Origin: Saprospiraceae bacterium
Lineage (GTDB): Bacteria > Bacteroidota > Bacteroidia > Chitinophagales > Saprospiraceae
Direction: 5' to 3'
DNA length: 33,107 nucleotides
Assembly (NCBI GenBank): GCA_020630555.1
Contig: JAHDBE010000010.1
Location: forward strand, 1 to 33,107
The notes beneath the pieces were generated by a model. The model searched no databases. It was given only the letters and a program-made list of their open reading frames with translations, and had not been told where the DNA came from. This document shows positions 1 through 9,152 of the stretch, piece after piece. The position numbers and the translations under genes are program-made. Position 1 is the first letter of the stretch. Each line of letters begins with the position of its first letter.

Positions 1-675
1 CGTTAAATAAAAAGAAATATTCTCCATCGCATCACCAGCTATAGACGGGCAATAAGTCAAATCAAATCCGAATTTAGGACAGCTTAATTCACAATCAATT
101 CCCCAATTGTCCGAAGGGTCGCCATCTACTAATCCAGGATCATTAGCTTCACAGCCATTTTGGGAAAAATTATCAATGCATGTTATGCCGTCCTCAGAGC
201 TCGAAAGGTTTCCGCTATTTCCACAACCAACTCCTGGAGGATCCCAGTAAAAACCAGCACCATATGTATTGCCAGAACACAATCCTGTAATACTGTTTAA
301 AAAAATCCATCCCGGATCTGGCGGAATTATGGTGCCCGCCGCTGCGGACCATCCACCACTATTGAAAAATGAAATGCCGTGAATCCAGTTAATATTCACA
401 CCTTGATCCCAATTAAAATCTAACTCAACAGATATTTCAACCTCCCCACATGACGTGGCGGTGACAACCAATGGAGTATTTGCGACTCCCGTATTACCTG
501 CTTGAACCGATCCAGTTATACTTGCTGTTCCAGCATCTATGGTTCCTCCGGTAACGGATGTAATGGTCGCAGAAACGGCGCATACCGCACAGTTTGCTCC
601 AGCACATTGAGAAAATGCCCAGTTTAAAGTAAAGATAGTCAGAAGAGTCGTGCCAATGAATCTACAAAGTTTCAC
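1..675 (-). CDS. Secreted protein, N-terminal part (gene runs off left edge); possible GTG start
   Basis: Reverse-strand translation from 675: VKLCRFIGTTLLTIFTLNWAFSQCAGANCAVCAVSATITSVTGGTIDAG..., a signal-peptide-like start followed by a Cys-rich extracellular-type sequence; open to base 1. Confidence 0.6.
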   Translation of the reverse strand, partial: MKLCRFIGTTLLTIFTLNWAFSQCAGANCAVCAVSATITSVTGGTIDAGTASITGSVQAGNTGVANTPLVVTATSCGEVEISVELDFNWDQGVNINWIHGISFFNSGGWSAAAGTIIPPDPGWIFLNSITGLCSGNTYGAGFYWDPPGVGCGNSGNLSSSEDGITCIDNFSQNGCEANDPGLVDGDPSDNWGIDCELSCPKFGFDLTYCPSIAGDAMENISFYLT

Positions 676-782
676 TAAGGGGTTGTTCAGTAACTCTATA
701 AGTTACAAAAATCGACCCTCTTTTTTAACATTTTAATGTTTAATAGATCTTAATGACAAATACTGACCAGATATACTTGATT

Positions 783-1796
783 TTAATCGAATAAACCCTC
801 GTATTCGGAACTTCCAGAACTCGAATTTGTCTGAATATCAGGCACCTTTAAATCGAGCGTGTCTTCGTCTAATTGTTCTTGCCCACCGAGTAAAAGAAGG
901 GTGCTTTGCTTTTCGTATTCCTCAAGCATTTTAAGACCTTTTTCCTCAAATACTCCGTTTTGTAAGTCGATGGAATTCATGAAATCTGACGACATCTCCA
1001 TAAACCTTTCCATTTCACCAACCTTATTAGCAACATCATCAGCGACCGTTTCCATGGCCTGATCAAACATCGCTCTCTTGTCTGGATCGCCTTTAATGAC
1101 ACTCATGGCCGATTTCATGGCAGAATGACTAGCTCGAATGGCTTTTCTCTCTTGCTCTTTCACTCTAACCTGGTCCTTTGTGTCTTCCAAAAGGATTTCA
1201 GAATTTGTATACATCTTGCTAAGAACTCGATATAAAATTCCAATCTTTTTGTGCAATTGCACGTATTTGCCATTGGTCTCCTTAAGTCTTGCCGCTTTTC
1301 TTGATGAAAGCATCATATGTTTTTGATCACCTTGCTCCTTTGCCTTTCTTGCAATAAGTAAATTATGTTCGATTTCCTTATTGTTTTCGGTAACCATGTT
1401 TTTGAGTTTTCTCATTTGGCCTTTTAAATTGCCAATTTGCTTACTCATTTTTCTGAGATTATCCTCAAGGTCCGAAATGTAATTTTTAAGAATGCCTATA
1501 GGATCTATTGTAATAAACATCCCCGTTAACTTACGCATGAAACTTTGGTACATATAACTAACAAGGGCTCTCATTTTCGGATCAAGCACCATATAAATAA
1601 TAGCTCCTAATACTAAAAGTGTCACAACAACACCTAAAGTCTGGCCTAAAAATGCCATTATGGCTCCCATGCTGGTGTATGCTACATAACCTACTGCCGC
1701 TAAGATGGCCATCAAGAAAATAGCACCTGTGGTTCCTTCTGGACGACTCCAAAAAGATTTAGGTTTACTGGATGTAGGCGTATTAAAATCGCTCAT
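783..1796 (-). CDS. Membrane-anchored PspA/IM30 (ESCRT-III-like) coiled-coil protein
   Basis: 337 aa ORF; two hydrophobic N-terminal segments, then a long helical region starting DPIGILKNYISDLEDNLRKMSKQIGNLKGQMRKLK, PspA-like in character. Confidence 0.6.
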   Translation of the reverse strand: MSDFNTPTSSKPKSFWSRPEGTTGAIFLMAILAAVGYVAYTSMGAIMAFLGQTLGVVVTLLVLGAIIYMVLDPKMRALVSYMYQSFMRKLTGMFITIDPIGILKNYISDLEDNLRKMSKQIGNLKGQMRKLKNMVTENNKEIEHNLLIARKAKEQGDQKHMMLSSRKAARLKETNGKYVQLHKKIGILYRVLSKMYTNSEILLEDTKDQVRVKEQERKAIRASHSAMKSAMSVIKGDPDKRAMFDQAMETVADDVANKVGEMERFMEMSSDFMNSIDLQNGVFEEKGLKMLEEYEKQSTLLLLGGQEQLDEDTLDLKVPDIQTNSSSGSSEYEGLFD

Positions 1797-1817
1797 AATT
1801 TTATTGCTTAGTTTGTT

Positions 1818-2366
1818 TTACAAATGCTGGTTAATCAATGATACATCTTTTTCGATGGATTCGAAAATCTCAGAAAAACTTCGATTAAAGTCTTCTTTGG
1901 TCTTTTCTATTCGATCTCGGTCCTTCTCCACTTCAGAATCAACTTGAGATATTTTTTGTTCTAAAAGATCAATAGTCCTTTTTAATTCCTCTATTTTATT
2001 TTTACAAACCTCGATTTCTTTCTGATAGGATTCAGTTTTGTTCTTTTTTGCATCGATTTTCGTCAATATTTGATTTCCCAATGCTTCAGCAAAAACACGC
2101 TGTTCTTTTTTAAGAACGTTTAGATAATGGTCGCTTGATTTTTTGAGTTTAGATTTAGTAAGACCCATCGTACTCGCCGTGGCGAATGCCGATTTGAAAG
2201 CGGTCTCTTCGTCTAAGCCCATTTCCTTAAGTTGCTGAAGTGCTTTTTTAAATTTGAGATAATCAAATCCTTCTTGATGATTTTCTTTTAGGGCTTTTAA
2301 CAAAGCACTTCTAATTTTTTTATCTCCTGATTCTGATTCGAATAATTCTCCGAGATGTATAGTCAT
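1818..2366 (-). CDS. Uncharacterised coiled-coil protein
   Basis: 182 aa ORF, 21 nt upstream of the PspA-like gene on the same strand; C-terminal heptad-rich region. Confidence 0.75.
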   Translation of the reverse strand: MTIHLGELFESESGDKKIRSALLKALKENHQEGFDYLKFKKALQQLKEMGLDEETAFKSAFATASTMGLTKSKLKKSSDHYLNVLKKEQRVFAEALGNQILTKIDAKKNKTESYQKEIEVCKNKIEELKRTIDLLEQKISQVDSEVEKDRDRIEKTKEDFNRSFSEIFESIEKDVSLINQHL

Positions 2367-2441
2367 AGGTTTTTATCGTTCAATGTAATTCGAAGTAAAT
2401 TAGTTTCTAAGAATTATAGTCGAAAAGTAATTTTTAATCGA

Positions 2442-3686
2442 TTAATCCATGTCTTCTCCACCTGGAAGTTCGAGTTGTTCAATGCTTTCTATCGCACTAC
2501 CAGCAATCCCTTTTATGCTCCCATACATACTAGTTGTATTTAAAAGAACTTTGTCTAGTTGTTTTTCTCGTTCACTCCAAATTCTGTTCATCGCATTTTT
2601 TTCTTTTGTAAGCGCATCGCGCATTCTTGTAAAACCATCAACTATTCCTTCTACTTGCATTTTAAACTCATTGCCTGTCAAGTAGTTGTAAAGAAATTCC
2701 ATTTTATCTCCTTTGTTTTCCTGAGCCGAACCCGCCGAATGCACCATGACAATTGTTTGTCGTAGTACTTTAGATAGCGCTTTAAATTCTTGGTATGTGC
2801 AAATCCAAATGCCTTCCTTTTGTCCCATGCGCTCCATGTCTTTTGGCATGGCTTGAGTAACAAGTACACCAATGTCAGCCCCTTTAACACGCATGTCCGT
2901 TTTAAATTTTTCTATCCACGAAGCTTGGAAGTCCTTGGTGCGTTTACTCTCATAATATATCGTACCACACTGACGAGAATGCTGCGTGTTAACAGTTTGA
3001 ATACAATCTCCTCCACGAGCTCCTTTTTTTATTTCTTCAATGTCATCAAACGGAAATTCTTGTCTGAGATAGTTCTCGATGGCTAATTCTTGGACCTCTC
3101 CTTGGAGTTGCATAGATCCTTGCTCGCTTTTTCTTTTCATTTCTTCGATCAATTTACTTTGATCGCTCAACTTCTTTTGTAACTCAGCATTCTTTAATTC
3201 ATGTTCTTCCCGTATCCTTTTATTAAGAACTTCTTCTTTCTGTGCCAAAGAATCTATGAGTTTTTTCTCAAATTTCAATTCTATAGACTTTTCTTGTTCG
3301 CTCATGAGAGATTTGAGCTTCTGTATTTCTATTTCTTTTTCTTGCAGTTGTACAAGTTTTTTCCTCTTCTCCTCTAATTCTTCCTCCTGAGCTTTTATTC
3401 TAAGTTGAAAATCTTCTTGGATTTTTTCACGCAGCTCTTTCTGTTTTGTGTTTACTGCTTGATCTAGACGATCTTTGAAGAGTTCATTTTCTTTTTTCTT
3501 TTTCTCTTCAAAATCCCTCTTTTGGTTGTCAAGTTCTTTCTGCCTTTCGGCAAATTGTGATTCTAATGATTTACGCTGCTCTAGTAGCTTGTTTTTATAT
3601 TCTGTCTCAAGTTTACTAGCAAGTACTTCTTCTACATCGAATTGGTGTTGACAATTAGGACAGGTAATATTATTAATCTCAGACAT
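2442..3686 (-). CDS. DUF2130 domain-containing protein with N-terminal zinc ribbon and coiled coil
   Basis: 414 aa; CPNCQHQFD start, coiled coil, then GGDCIQTVNTQHSRQCGTIYYESKRTKDFQASWIEKFKTDMRVKGADIGVLVTQAMP typical of DUF2130. Confidence 0.85.
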   Translation of the reverse strand: MSEINNITCPNCQHQFDVEEVLASKLETEYKNKLLEQRKSLESQFAERQKELDNQKRDFEEKKKKENELFKDRLDQAVNTKQKELREKIQEDFQLRIKAQEEELEEKRKKLVQLQEKEIEIQKLKSLMSEQEKSIELKFEKKLIDSLAQKEEVLNKRIREEHELKNAELQKKLSDQSKLIEEMKRKSEQGSMQLQGEVQELAIENYLRQEFPFDDIEEIKKGARGGDCIQTVNTQHSRQCGTIYYESKRTKDFQASWIEKFKTDMRVKGADIGVLVTQAMPKDMERMGQKEGIWICTYQEFKALSKVLRQTIVMVHSAGSAQENKGDKMEFLYNYLTGNEFKMQVEGIVDGFTRMRDALTKEKNAMNRIWSEREKQLDKVLLNTTSMYGSIKGIAGSAIESIEQLELPGGEDMD

Positions 3687-3734
3687 GAATCACATATTAT
3701 GATAATGCAAATGTATGAAATCGCTGAGAGTCGG

Positions 3735-4772
3735 CTATATGAAATCTACATCCTTTGCATAAGGATATCGCATTAAAAATGTAATCGCATCTGGAATTGC
3801 CAGGTTTTCAAATACGATTTTGTGAATGGTCTGGGTTATAGGTAAATGAAGACCTATGTTTTGAGAAATTTTGTATACAATCTTAAGTGTTCGAACTCCC
3901 TCAATGACTTCTGAACTGCCTTTGATCGTTTCTAGATTTTCACCTTGGGCCAAACGCATTCCACATTTATAATTTCTGCTTTTTTCACTCGTGGCGGTGG
4001 CTACTAAATCTCCAATTCCGGCAATTCCTAAAAAGGCTTTGCTTGTCGCCCCAAATTGCATCCCAAAATGGATCATCTCACTCAAGCCTTTCGTTATAAG
4101 TAGTGATTGTATATTTTTTCCAAGATTTAATCCACCAAGAATGCCAGAGGCTAATGCCAGAATATTTTTATATGCACCCGCTAACTCAGCGCCTTTTAAA
4201 TCATGCGAACCAAATACAGAAAATTGGTTGCTAGATAGAGCCCTTCTTCCTTTGATTATAACCTCATCAAATTCTGAGGCCAAAACAGTGGCCGCAGGCT
4301 GACCAGATAGAATTTCACGTGCAAGATTAGGACCGGACATACAACCAATTCGAACCACATTACTTTCCTGCTGGATGACCTCACTCATGGTGTACACGTG
4401 CTTCCGAGTTAATTCGACTTGATCCAACTGGTCTTCAGTATAGGCAACTAAATCAAAACCCTTAGTTCCATGAATTAGAATATGCGCCGGCGATACATAC
4501 GGGTTTAGCGCGCATATCATTTCGCGAAAGCTAGAAGAGGGAACTACAGGAAAAATTAGTTCGCATGAATCCGCAATTCGTCCTAAATCCTGAGTGGCGA
4601 TAATATTTGTTGGAAGATCTACTCCCAAATGCCGATGAGTCTCGTTAATTTCTCTGGCAAGTTGTTCTCTTCTGGTATACACCAAAACATCACCATTATT
4701 GGATAGTAATTTTGAAACTGTTGTTCCAAAACTTCCAAGTCCTATGACACCAAATGTCTCTTTTTCAGGCAT
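3735..4772 (-). CDS. gpsA: Glycerol-3-phosphate dehydrogenase [NAD(P)+]
   Basis: 345 aa; GLGSFGTTVSKLL Rossmann motif, GPNLAREI, LKGAELAGAYKNILALASGI, GIAGIGDLVATATSEKSRNYKCG. Confidence 0.95.
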   Translation of the reverse strand: MPEKETFGVIGLGSFGTTVSKLLSNNGDVLVYTRREQLAREINETHRHLGVDLPTNIIATQDLGRIADSCELIFPVVPSSSFREMICALNPYVSPAHILIHGTKGFDLVAYTEDQLDQVELTRKHVYTMSEVIQQESNVVRIGCMSGPNLAREILSGQPAATVLASEFDEVIIKGRRALSSNQFSVFGSHDLKGAELAGAYKNILALASGILGGLNLGKNIQSLLITKGLSEMIHFGMQFGATSKAFLGIAGIGDLVATATSEKSRNYKCGMRLAQGENLETIKGSSEVIEGVRTLKIVYKISQNIGLHLPITQTIHKIVFENLAIPDAITFLMRYPYAKDVDFI

Positions 4773-6637
4773 TATCGCTTTTTCTTTTGCTGCGCCATCT
4801 GTTGTTGTTTCATCGCCTCCTCTAACCGTGCTTGGAAGTTGGACTTCTTTTTAGGTTTGGATTTCTCGATTTCGAGTTCAGCTCGGATTTTATCTTGATT
4901 AAAGACAAACTTTTTTGTGATCACAGTCTGTAAAATGTTAAATATGTTACTAAAGAACATATAACACGTTAATCCCGAAGCATAACTGTTGAAAAACCCA
5001 AGAAACATGACTGGCATTAAGTACTGCACATATTTCATGGCTGGATTCGCCGACATGTCCATATGCTTCGTATTGTAATAGGTATAGATTAAAGTAGTAG
5101 CAGCCCATAGTAAAGTAAATAAACTGATGTGCGCTCCCATGCCCATTGGTAATTCGAAAGGAAGCTTGAAGAAGACGTCAAACGACGATAAGTCATTTGC
5201 CCATAAAAAAGATTCTTGTCGGAATGTTATCGAAGCAGGGAAGAATCGGAACAAGGCATACCATATAGGCATTTGCAAAACCATCGGCATACATCCTCCA
5301 AAAGGACTCACCCCATATTCACGATAAATTTTCATGGTTTCCATCTGCTTCTTCTGCGGATCCTCTTTGTATTTCTCAGTTAGCTTAGCTATGTCCGGTT
5401 TCAACGCTTGCATCTTTGCTTGCGAATGCAACATCTTATACATAAGAGGGTAGAGAAGCATCTTGATAATGAAAATCAAAACAATAATCACAATACCCTT
5501 CGAACCAATATATTGAGACAGAAAATTAAAGAATGGACGTATAATATGTCGATTGATGGTACCGACAATGCTTACGCCAAAAGGAAGAATTTGCTCTAGT
5601 CCTTGCTCTAATTTTTTTAGCTCTCCGTATTCATTTGGGCCCAAGAACCATTGCATAGCGAAAGTCTCTGAGCCTGATTGGTTAAATGGTATTTTGATCT
5701 GTGATTTGACCAATTTCATATCATCACTCGAATCATCAAGAATCTGAGTCGACAATTGAGCGCTAGTAAATTTGGTTTCTTTAGCTATTAATGAACTGTT
5801 GAAAAACTGATGAACGTGAGAAACCCAATCCAGAGAAGATTCGGGATCCGCATCGTCATCAGAGGCACATGAGCAATAGTCTGCATTACTTTCTTCGGAT
5901 TCTTTGTAGTAAACCGTACTGTATCGCTTCTCAAAATTTTTATTGTTTTCAATGCGATCAAGATAGTTATACCAGTTTAGTTGAATCTCATTTTCGGACG
6001 GTCTAAGAATCTGGTCAAGATTGACAAATTTGATGTCATAATCCAGAACATAATCTTCGCCAAGGGTGTAGACCTGTTCAAAATATCCTCCATTGGTGGC
6101 TTTAGCCTTGAAGCTTACAGAATTCCCTTTTTGACTTACGTCAAAGTGTAAATCACTTGATTTTACGATGCCGTTAGGTACATTAGATACAGGGAAAAGG
6201 AAATCAAATTTATTTTTGGAGTCTTCTAATAGACGTACTTTAGAACGAGTTTCACCTGTAGAATCACTATGGACTTTGTCGTAATCCTTAAGAGTAACGC
6301 CAGTAATTTTACCTCCTAATGAATTCAGGTTTATGAGTATTTTGTCATTTTCAAGAACGACATTCTCTGAAGTGCCCGAACCGCTTGGTGCGAAACTTCC
6401 AAGTGTTGATTGTAACTGTAATAACTGAAGTGAATCCGATAATTCGACTTCCGTAATTTCTTTTTTTATTTCTTCTAAATCTTCAGGAGCTTCTTCTAAA
6501 ACAAGTTGAGCCTGTGCTATAGAATCCTGTATTCTTTGCTGTTCTGCTAGTTGCTCTTCAGTCGGAGCATTCACGTAAGTGTAACCTATCAACAACATGA
6601 AGATGAGTAGAACACCGACAAGTTGATTTCTATCCAT
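4772..6637 (-). CDS. yidC: Membrane protein insertase YidC
   Basis: 621 aa; N-terminal TM, large periplasmic domain, C-terminal 60KD_IMP core (KMLLYPLMYKMLHSQAKMQALKPDIAKLTEKYKEDPQKKQMETMKIYREYGVSPFGGCMPMVLQMPIWYALFRFF). Confidence 0.97.
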   Translation of the reverse strand: MDRNQLVGVLLIFMLLIGYTYVNAPTEEQLAEQQRIQDSIAQAQLVLEEAPEDLEEIKKEITEVELSDSLQLLQLQSTLGSFAPSGSGTSENVVLENDKILINLNSLGGKITGVTLKDYDKVHSDSTGETRSKVRLLEDSKNKFDFLFPVSNVPNGIVKSSDLHFDVSQKGNSVSFKAKATNGGYFEQVYTLGEDYVLDYDIKFVNLDQILRPSENEIQLNWYNYLDRIENNKNFEKRYSTVYYKESEESNADYCSCASDDDADPESSLDWVSHVHQFFNSSLIAKETKFTSAQLSTQILDDSSDDMKLVKSQIKIPFNQSGSETFAMQWFLGPNEYGELKKLEQGLEQILPFGVSIVGTINRHIIRPFFNFLSQYIGSKGIVIIVLIFIIKMLLYPLMYKMLHSQAKMQALKPDIAKLTEKYKEDPQKKQMETMKIYREYGVSPFGGCMPMVLQMPIWYALFRFFPASITFRQESFLWANDLSSFDVFFKLPFELPMGMGAHISLFTLLWAATTLIYTYYNTKHMDMSANPAMKYVQYLMPVMFLGFFNSYASGLTCYMFFSNIFNILQTVITKKFVFNQDKIRAELEIEKSKPKKKSNFQARLEEAMKQQQMAQQKKKR

Positions 6638-6798
6638 TATCTCAGATTGAGTTTAGGGCGCAAAGGTACAATTTAGTTACAGCTAAATCCATTTGCGTGG
6701 ATGAATTGTATGCAGAAAGCTACTGATGAGAGAAAATATCAGATTAGCGGGAAATGAAGGTGATATTTTTATATATTGTAAAAAACAAAATACGACTT

Positions 6799-6996
6799 AT
6801 GAGCACTGCTACATCAATCGCTGGAATTATTAGTATTTTTTGTACCGTATGGGTGATATACGAAGTATGGGCCGTAAACAAGAATGCGGAGACATTACAC
6901 AAAGTTTTATGGACTTTAGGCGCCTTATTTTTTAGTGTGCTTACCGCCATTGTTTATTACCTCGTAGTAAAAAGAAAAGAAGCAGAAACCGTATAA
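6799..6996 (+). CDS. Small membrane protein, PLDc_N-like (two TM segments)
   Basis: ORF track starts at 6754, but the internal ATG at 6799 gives a compact MSTATSIAGIISIFCTVWVIYEVWAV...ALFFSVLTAIVYYLVVKRK. Confidence 0.6.
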   Translation: MSTATSIAGIISIFCTVWVIYEVWAVNKNAETLHKVLWTLGALFFSVLTAIVYYLVVKRKEAETV

Positions 6997-7018
6997 ATAA
7001 TAAACAAGACCTTAAAGG

Positions 7019-7045
7019 GAGTTCGCTAAATGGCGAACTCTTTTT
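7019..7045 (+). terminator. Intrinsic terminator
   Basis: GAGTTCGC-taaatg-GCGAACTC perfect 8-bp stem followed by TTTTT. Confidence 0.85.
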
Positions 7046-7078
7046 AGTTTCGTGTGTTCAACACAAAAGGCGAAATTC

Positions 7079-7498
7079 ATGAGCTTATTAAATCAAGCGA
7101 GAATAATCATTTATCGTTGTCATGAGAAAGGTTTGGAGGTGTTCTTACTTAACCCTACCGATAAGACAGATAAAGGGCTTTGGAAGTTTCCAGATGGCAG
7201 TATAGATCCAGATAAAATCGAGTGCATTCATTTAGAACCGACCACTGATGAAAATGGAGATAGTATTCCCACAGTAGCCATATCAGGTGATTGGCATGAT
7301 ATCCCATCCATAAGAGGATTGATAAAATACGATATAAGACGTGTGAAATCCAAGGTAAAACAGGTGTTACCATGTTTAGAAACCGGTGATTTTGTGGATG
7401 TAAAATCTGTGTTTAAAAAGGTAATGCCTCATGAATATCAGTCCCTTAAAGAACTTCGAGACATTGTAACAGATCGAAATACAATCCTCAATATTTAA
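7079..7498 (+). CDS. Nudix-like protein lacking a recognisable Nudix box
   Basis: ORF track starts at 7052; ATG at 7079 gives MSLLNQARIIIYRCHEKGLEVFLLNPTDKTDKGLWKFPDGSI..., resembling the N-terminal beta strands of Nudix domains; 1 nt gap to purC. Confidence 0.6.
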   Translation: MSLLNQARIIIYRCHEKGLEVFLLNPTDKTDKGLWKFPDGSIDPDKIECIHLEPTTDENGDSIPTVAISGDWHDIPSIRGLIKYDIRRVKSKVKQVLPCLETGDFVDVKSVFKKVMPHEYQSLKELRDIVTDRNTILNI

Positions 7499-7499
7499 G

Positions 7500-8477
7500 A
7501 TGCGAAACCCCGATTTATTTAGTATTAAAGAAGCCGAATATCATTTTGCGGATAAGCAGGAAGTGTATAATGGTAAGGTTCGTGATGTTTATAGTATCGA
7601 TGATAAATTAATTATGGTCGCTAGTGATCGGATTTCAGCATTTGATCACATTTTACCTAGAGCGATACCGTTTAAAGGCCAAGTGCTAAATCAAATTGCA
7701 CAACATTTTTTAAACGGGACAAAAGATTTAGTGCCTAATTGGTTGAGTTACACTCCCGATGCCAATGTAAGTATAGGGGTTAAATGTGAGCCTATTCGAA
7801 TAGAAATGGTTATCCGAGGATATCTAGCAGGCCATGCATGGCGAACATATAAGTCTGGAGAACGTATACTTTGTGGAGTTCAGATGCCTGATGGCATGAA
7901 AGAAGGAGATAAATTTCCTGAACCAATTATTACTCCAGCTACTAAAGCGGAGGAAGGTCACGATGAAGATATTTCTAAAGAAGAAATCCTGAAACAAGGT
8001 TTAGTTTCAGAAGATATCTACATTCTCTTAGAATCATATACAAAATCCTTATTTAAAAGAGGTTCAGAAATGGCTGAATCGAGAGGGTTGATTCTTGTAG
8101 ATACTAAGTATGAATTTGGTATGTATAATGGTCAACCTATTTTGATTGACGAGATTCATACACCAGATAGTTCGCGCTATTATATTCTCGATGGATACAC
8201 GGAGAGACAAGAAAACGGTGAGCGCCAAATGCAATTATCTAAAGAATTTGTACGTGAATGGCTCATGGCCAATGGATTTCAAGGCAAAGAAGGGCAGTCC
8301 ATGCCTGAAATGCCAGATGAATTTGTTTGGGAAATTTCTGATAGATACATTGATCTATATGAAAGATTAACAGACAATAAATTTGAACGAATTTTTGATG
8401 AGTCGATAAAAGAAAGAATTGAGAATAATGTTCGGCACGCATTAACCAGTTTCGGAGAAATAAGCCCAAAAATCTAA
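7500..8477 (+). CDS. purC: Phosphoribosylaminoimidazole-succinocarboxamide synthase
   Basis: 325 aa; YNGKVRDVYSIDDKLIMVASDRISAFDHILPRAIPFKGQVLNQIA, EMVIRGYLAGHAWRTY, LILVDTKYEFG, DEIHTPDSSRYY. Confidence 0.96.
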   Translation: MRNPDLFSIKEAEYHFADKQEVYNGKVRDVYSIDDKLIMVASDRISAFDHILPRAIPFKGQVLNQIAQHFLNGTKDLVPNWLSYTPDANVSIGVKCEPIRIEMVIRGYLAGHAWRTYKSGERILCGVQMPDGMKEGDKFPEPIITPATKAEEGHDEDISKEEILKQGLVSEDIYILLESYTKSLFKRGSEMAESRGLILVDTKYEFGMYNGQPILIDEIHTPDSSRYYILDGYTERQENGERQMQLSKEFVREWLMANGFQGKEGQSMPEMPDEFVWEISDRYIDLYERLTDNKFERIFDESIKERIENNVRHALTSFGEISPKI

Positions 8478-8577
8478 TCATACATACCGTTTTACGAAAA
8501 ACGGTCATACAATGAGTGAACTAGCCGCATCTTTGAATTGAATCTATTAGGACAAGATTCAGACTTTTAAGGGTGTT

Positions 8578-8606
8578 AGGCTGGTGTTTATGCATCAGCC
8601 TTTTTT
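8578..8606 (+). terminator. Intrinsic terminator (between purC and the DUF2237 gene)
   Basis: AGGCTGGTG-tttatg-CATCAGCCT stem (one G-U) followed by TTTTTT. Confidence 0.8.
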
Positions 8607-8617
8607 AATTTAATGAA

Positions 8618-9067
8618 ATGAAATATTTAAACACCGCTATTTTAATTTGTGTATTGTTAGGAGGTGTTTGGGTATTTAAAATTAGTTACGGCAGATCTGT
8701 GAAAAAGAATTTAAATGTATACGGCCAAAAATTAGAGCTTTGTTGTACGAGTCCAAAGACAGGTTTTTACAGAGATGGATTTTGTCAAACGGGTGTTGAG
8801 GATTACGGAACACATATCGTATGTGCTCAGGTAACTCAAGAATTTTTGGAGTATAGTAAAAATCAGGGTAATGATTTAACTCAAGCTATCCCGAATTCAA
8901 GCTTTCCAGGATTAAAGGATGGAGATAAATGGTGTTTGTGTGTATCCAGATGGGTAGAAGCATATGAAGCGGGTGTTGCCCCGAGAGTTGATTTAAAGGC
9001 CACCGAAATAAGTACCTTGGAGTATGTGGATCTAAAAACCTTGGAAAACTTTTCTATTAAAGAATAA
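8618..9067 (+). CDS. DUF2237 family protein with N-terminal signal/anchor segment
   Basis: 149 aa; LELCCTSPKTGFYRDGFCQTGVEDYGTHIVCAQVTQEFLEYSKNQGNDLTQ...FPGLKDGDKWCLCVSRWVEAYEAGVAPRVDLKATE. Confidence 0.85.
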   Translation: MKYLNTAILICVLLGGVWVFKISYGRSVKKNLNVYGQKLELCCTSPKTGFYRDGFCQTGVEDYGTHIVCAQVTQEFLEYSKNQGNDLTQAIPNSSFPGLKDGDKWCLCVSRWVEAYEAGVAPRVDLKATEISTLEYVDLKTLENFSIKE

Positions 9068-9152
9068 AAAATAAACAGTAGGGGAACATTTTTCTTCTCC
9101 AACTCGTTACTACAGTCCTTACTTTACAGTAAGTAAGTTGTTTTTGAAATAT

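Noticed and set aside
690-706. Short hairpin GTAACT-ctata-AGTTAC in the leader of the left-edge gene
   Set aside because: Only 6 bp, A+T-rich, no T tract; not distinguishable from chance
2449-3086. Several plus-strand ORFs (60-98 aa) opposite DUF2130
   Set aside because: Antisense to a confident coding region; Ser/Phe-rich complement of Glu/Lys-rich coiled coil
6744-6950. 68-aa minus-strand ORF
   Set aside because: Antisense to the small two-TM membrane protein; no independent support
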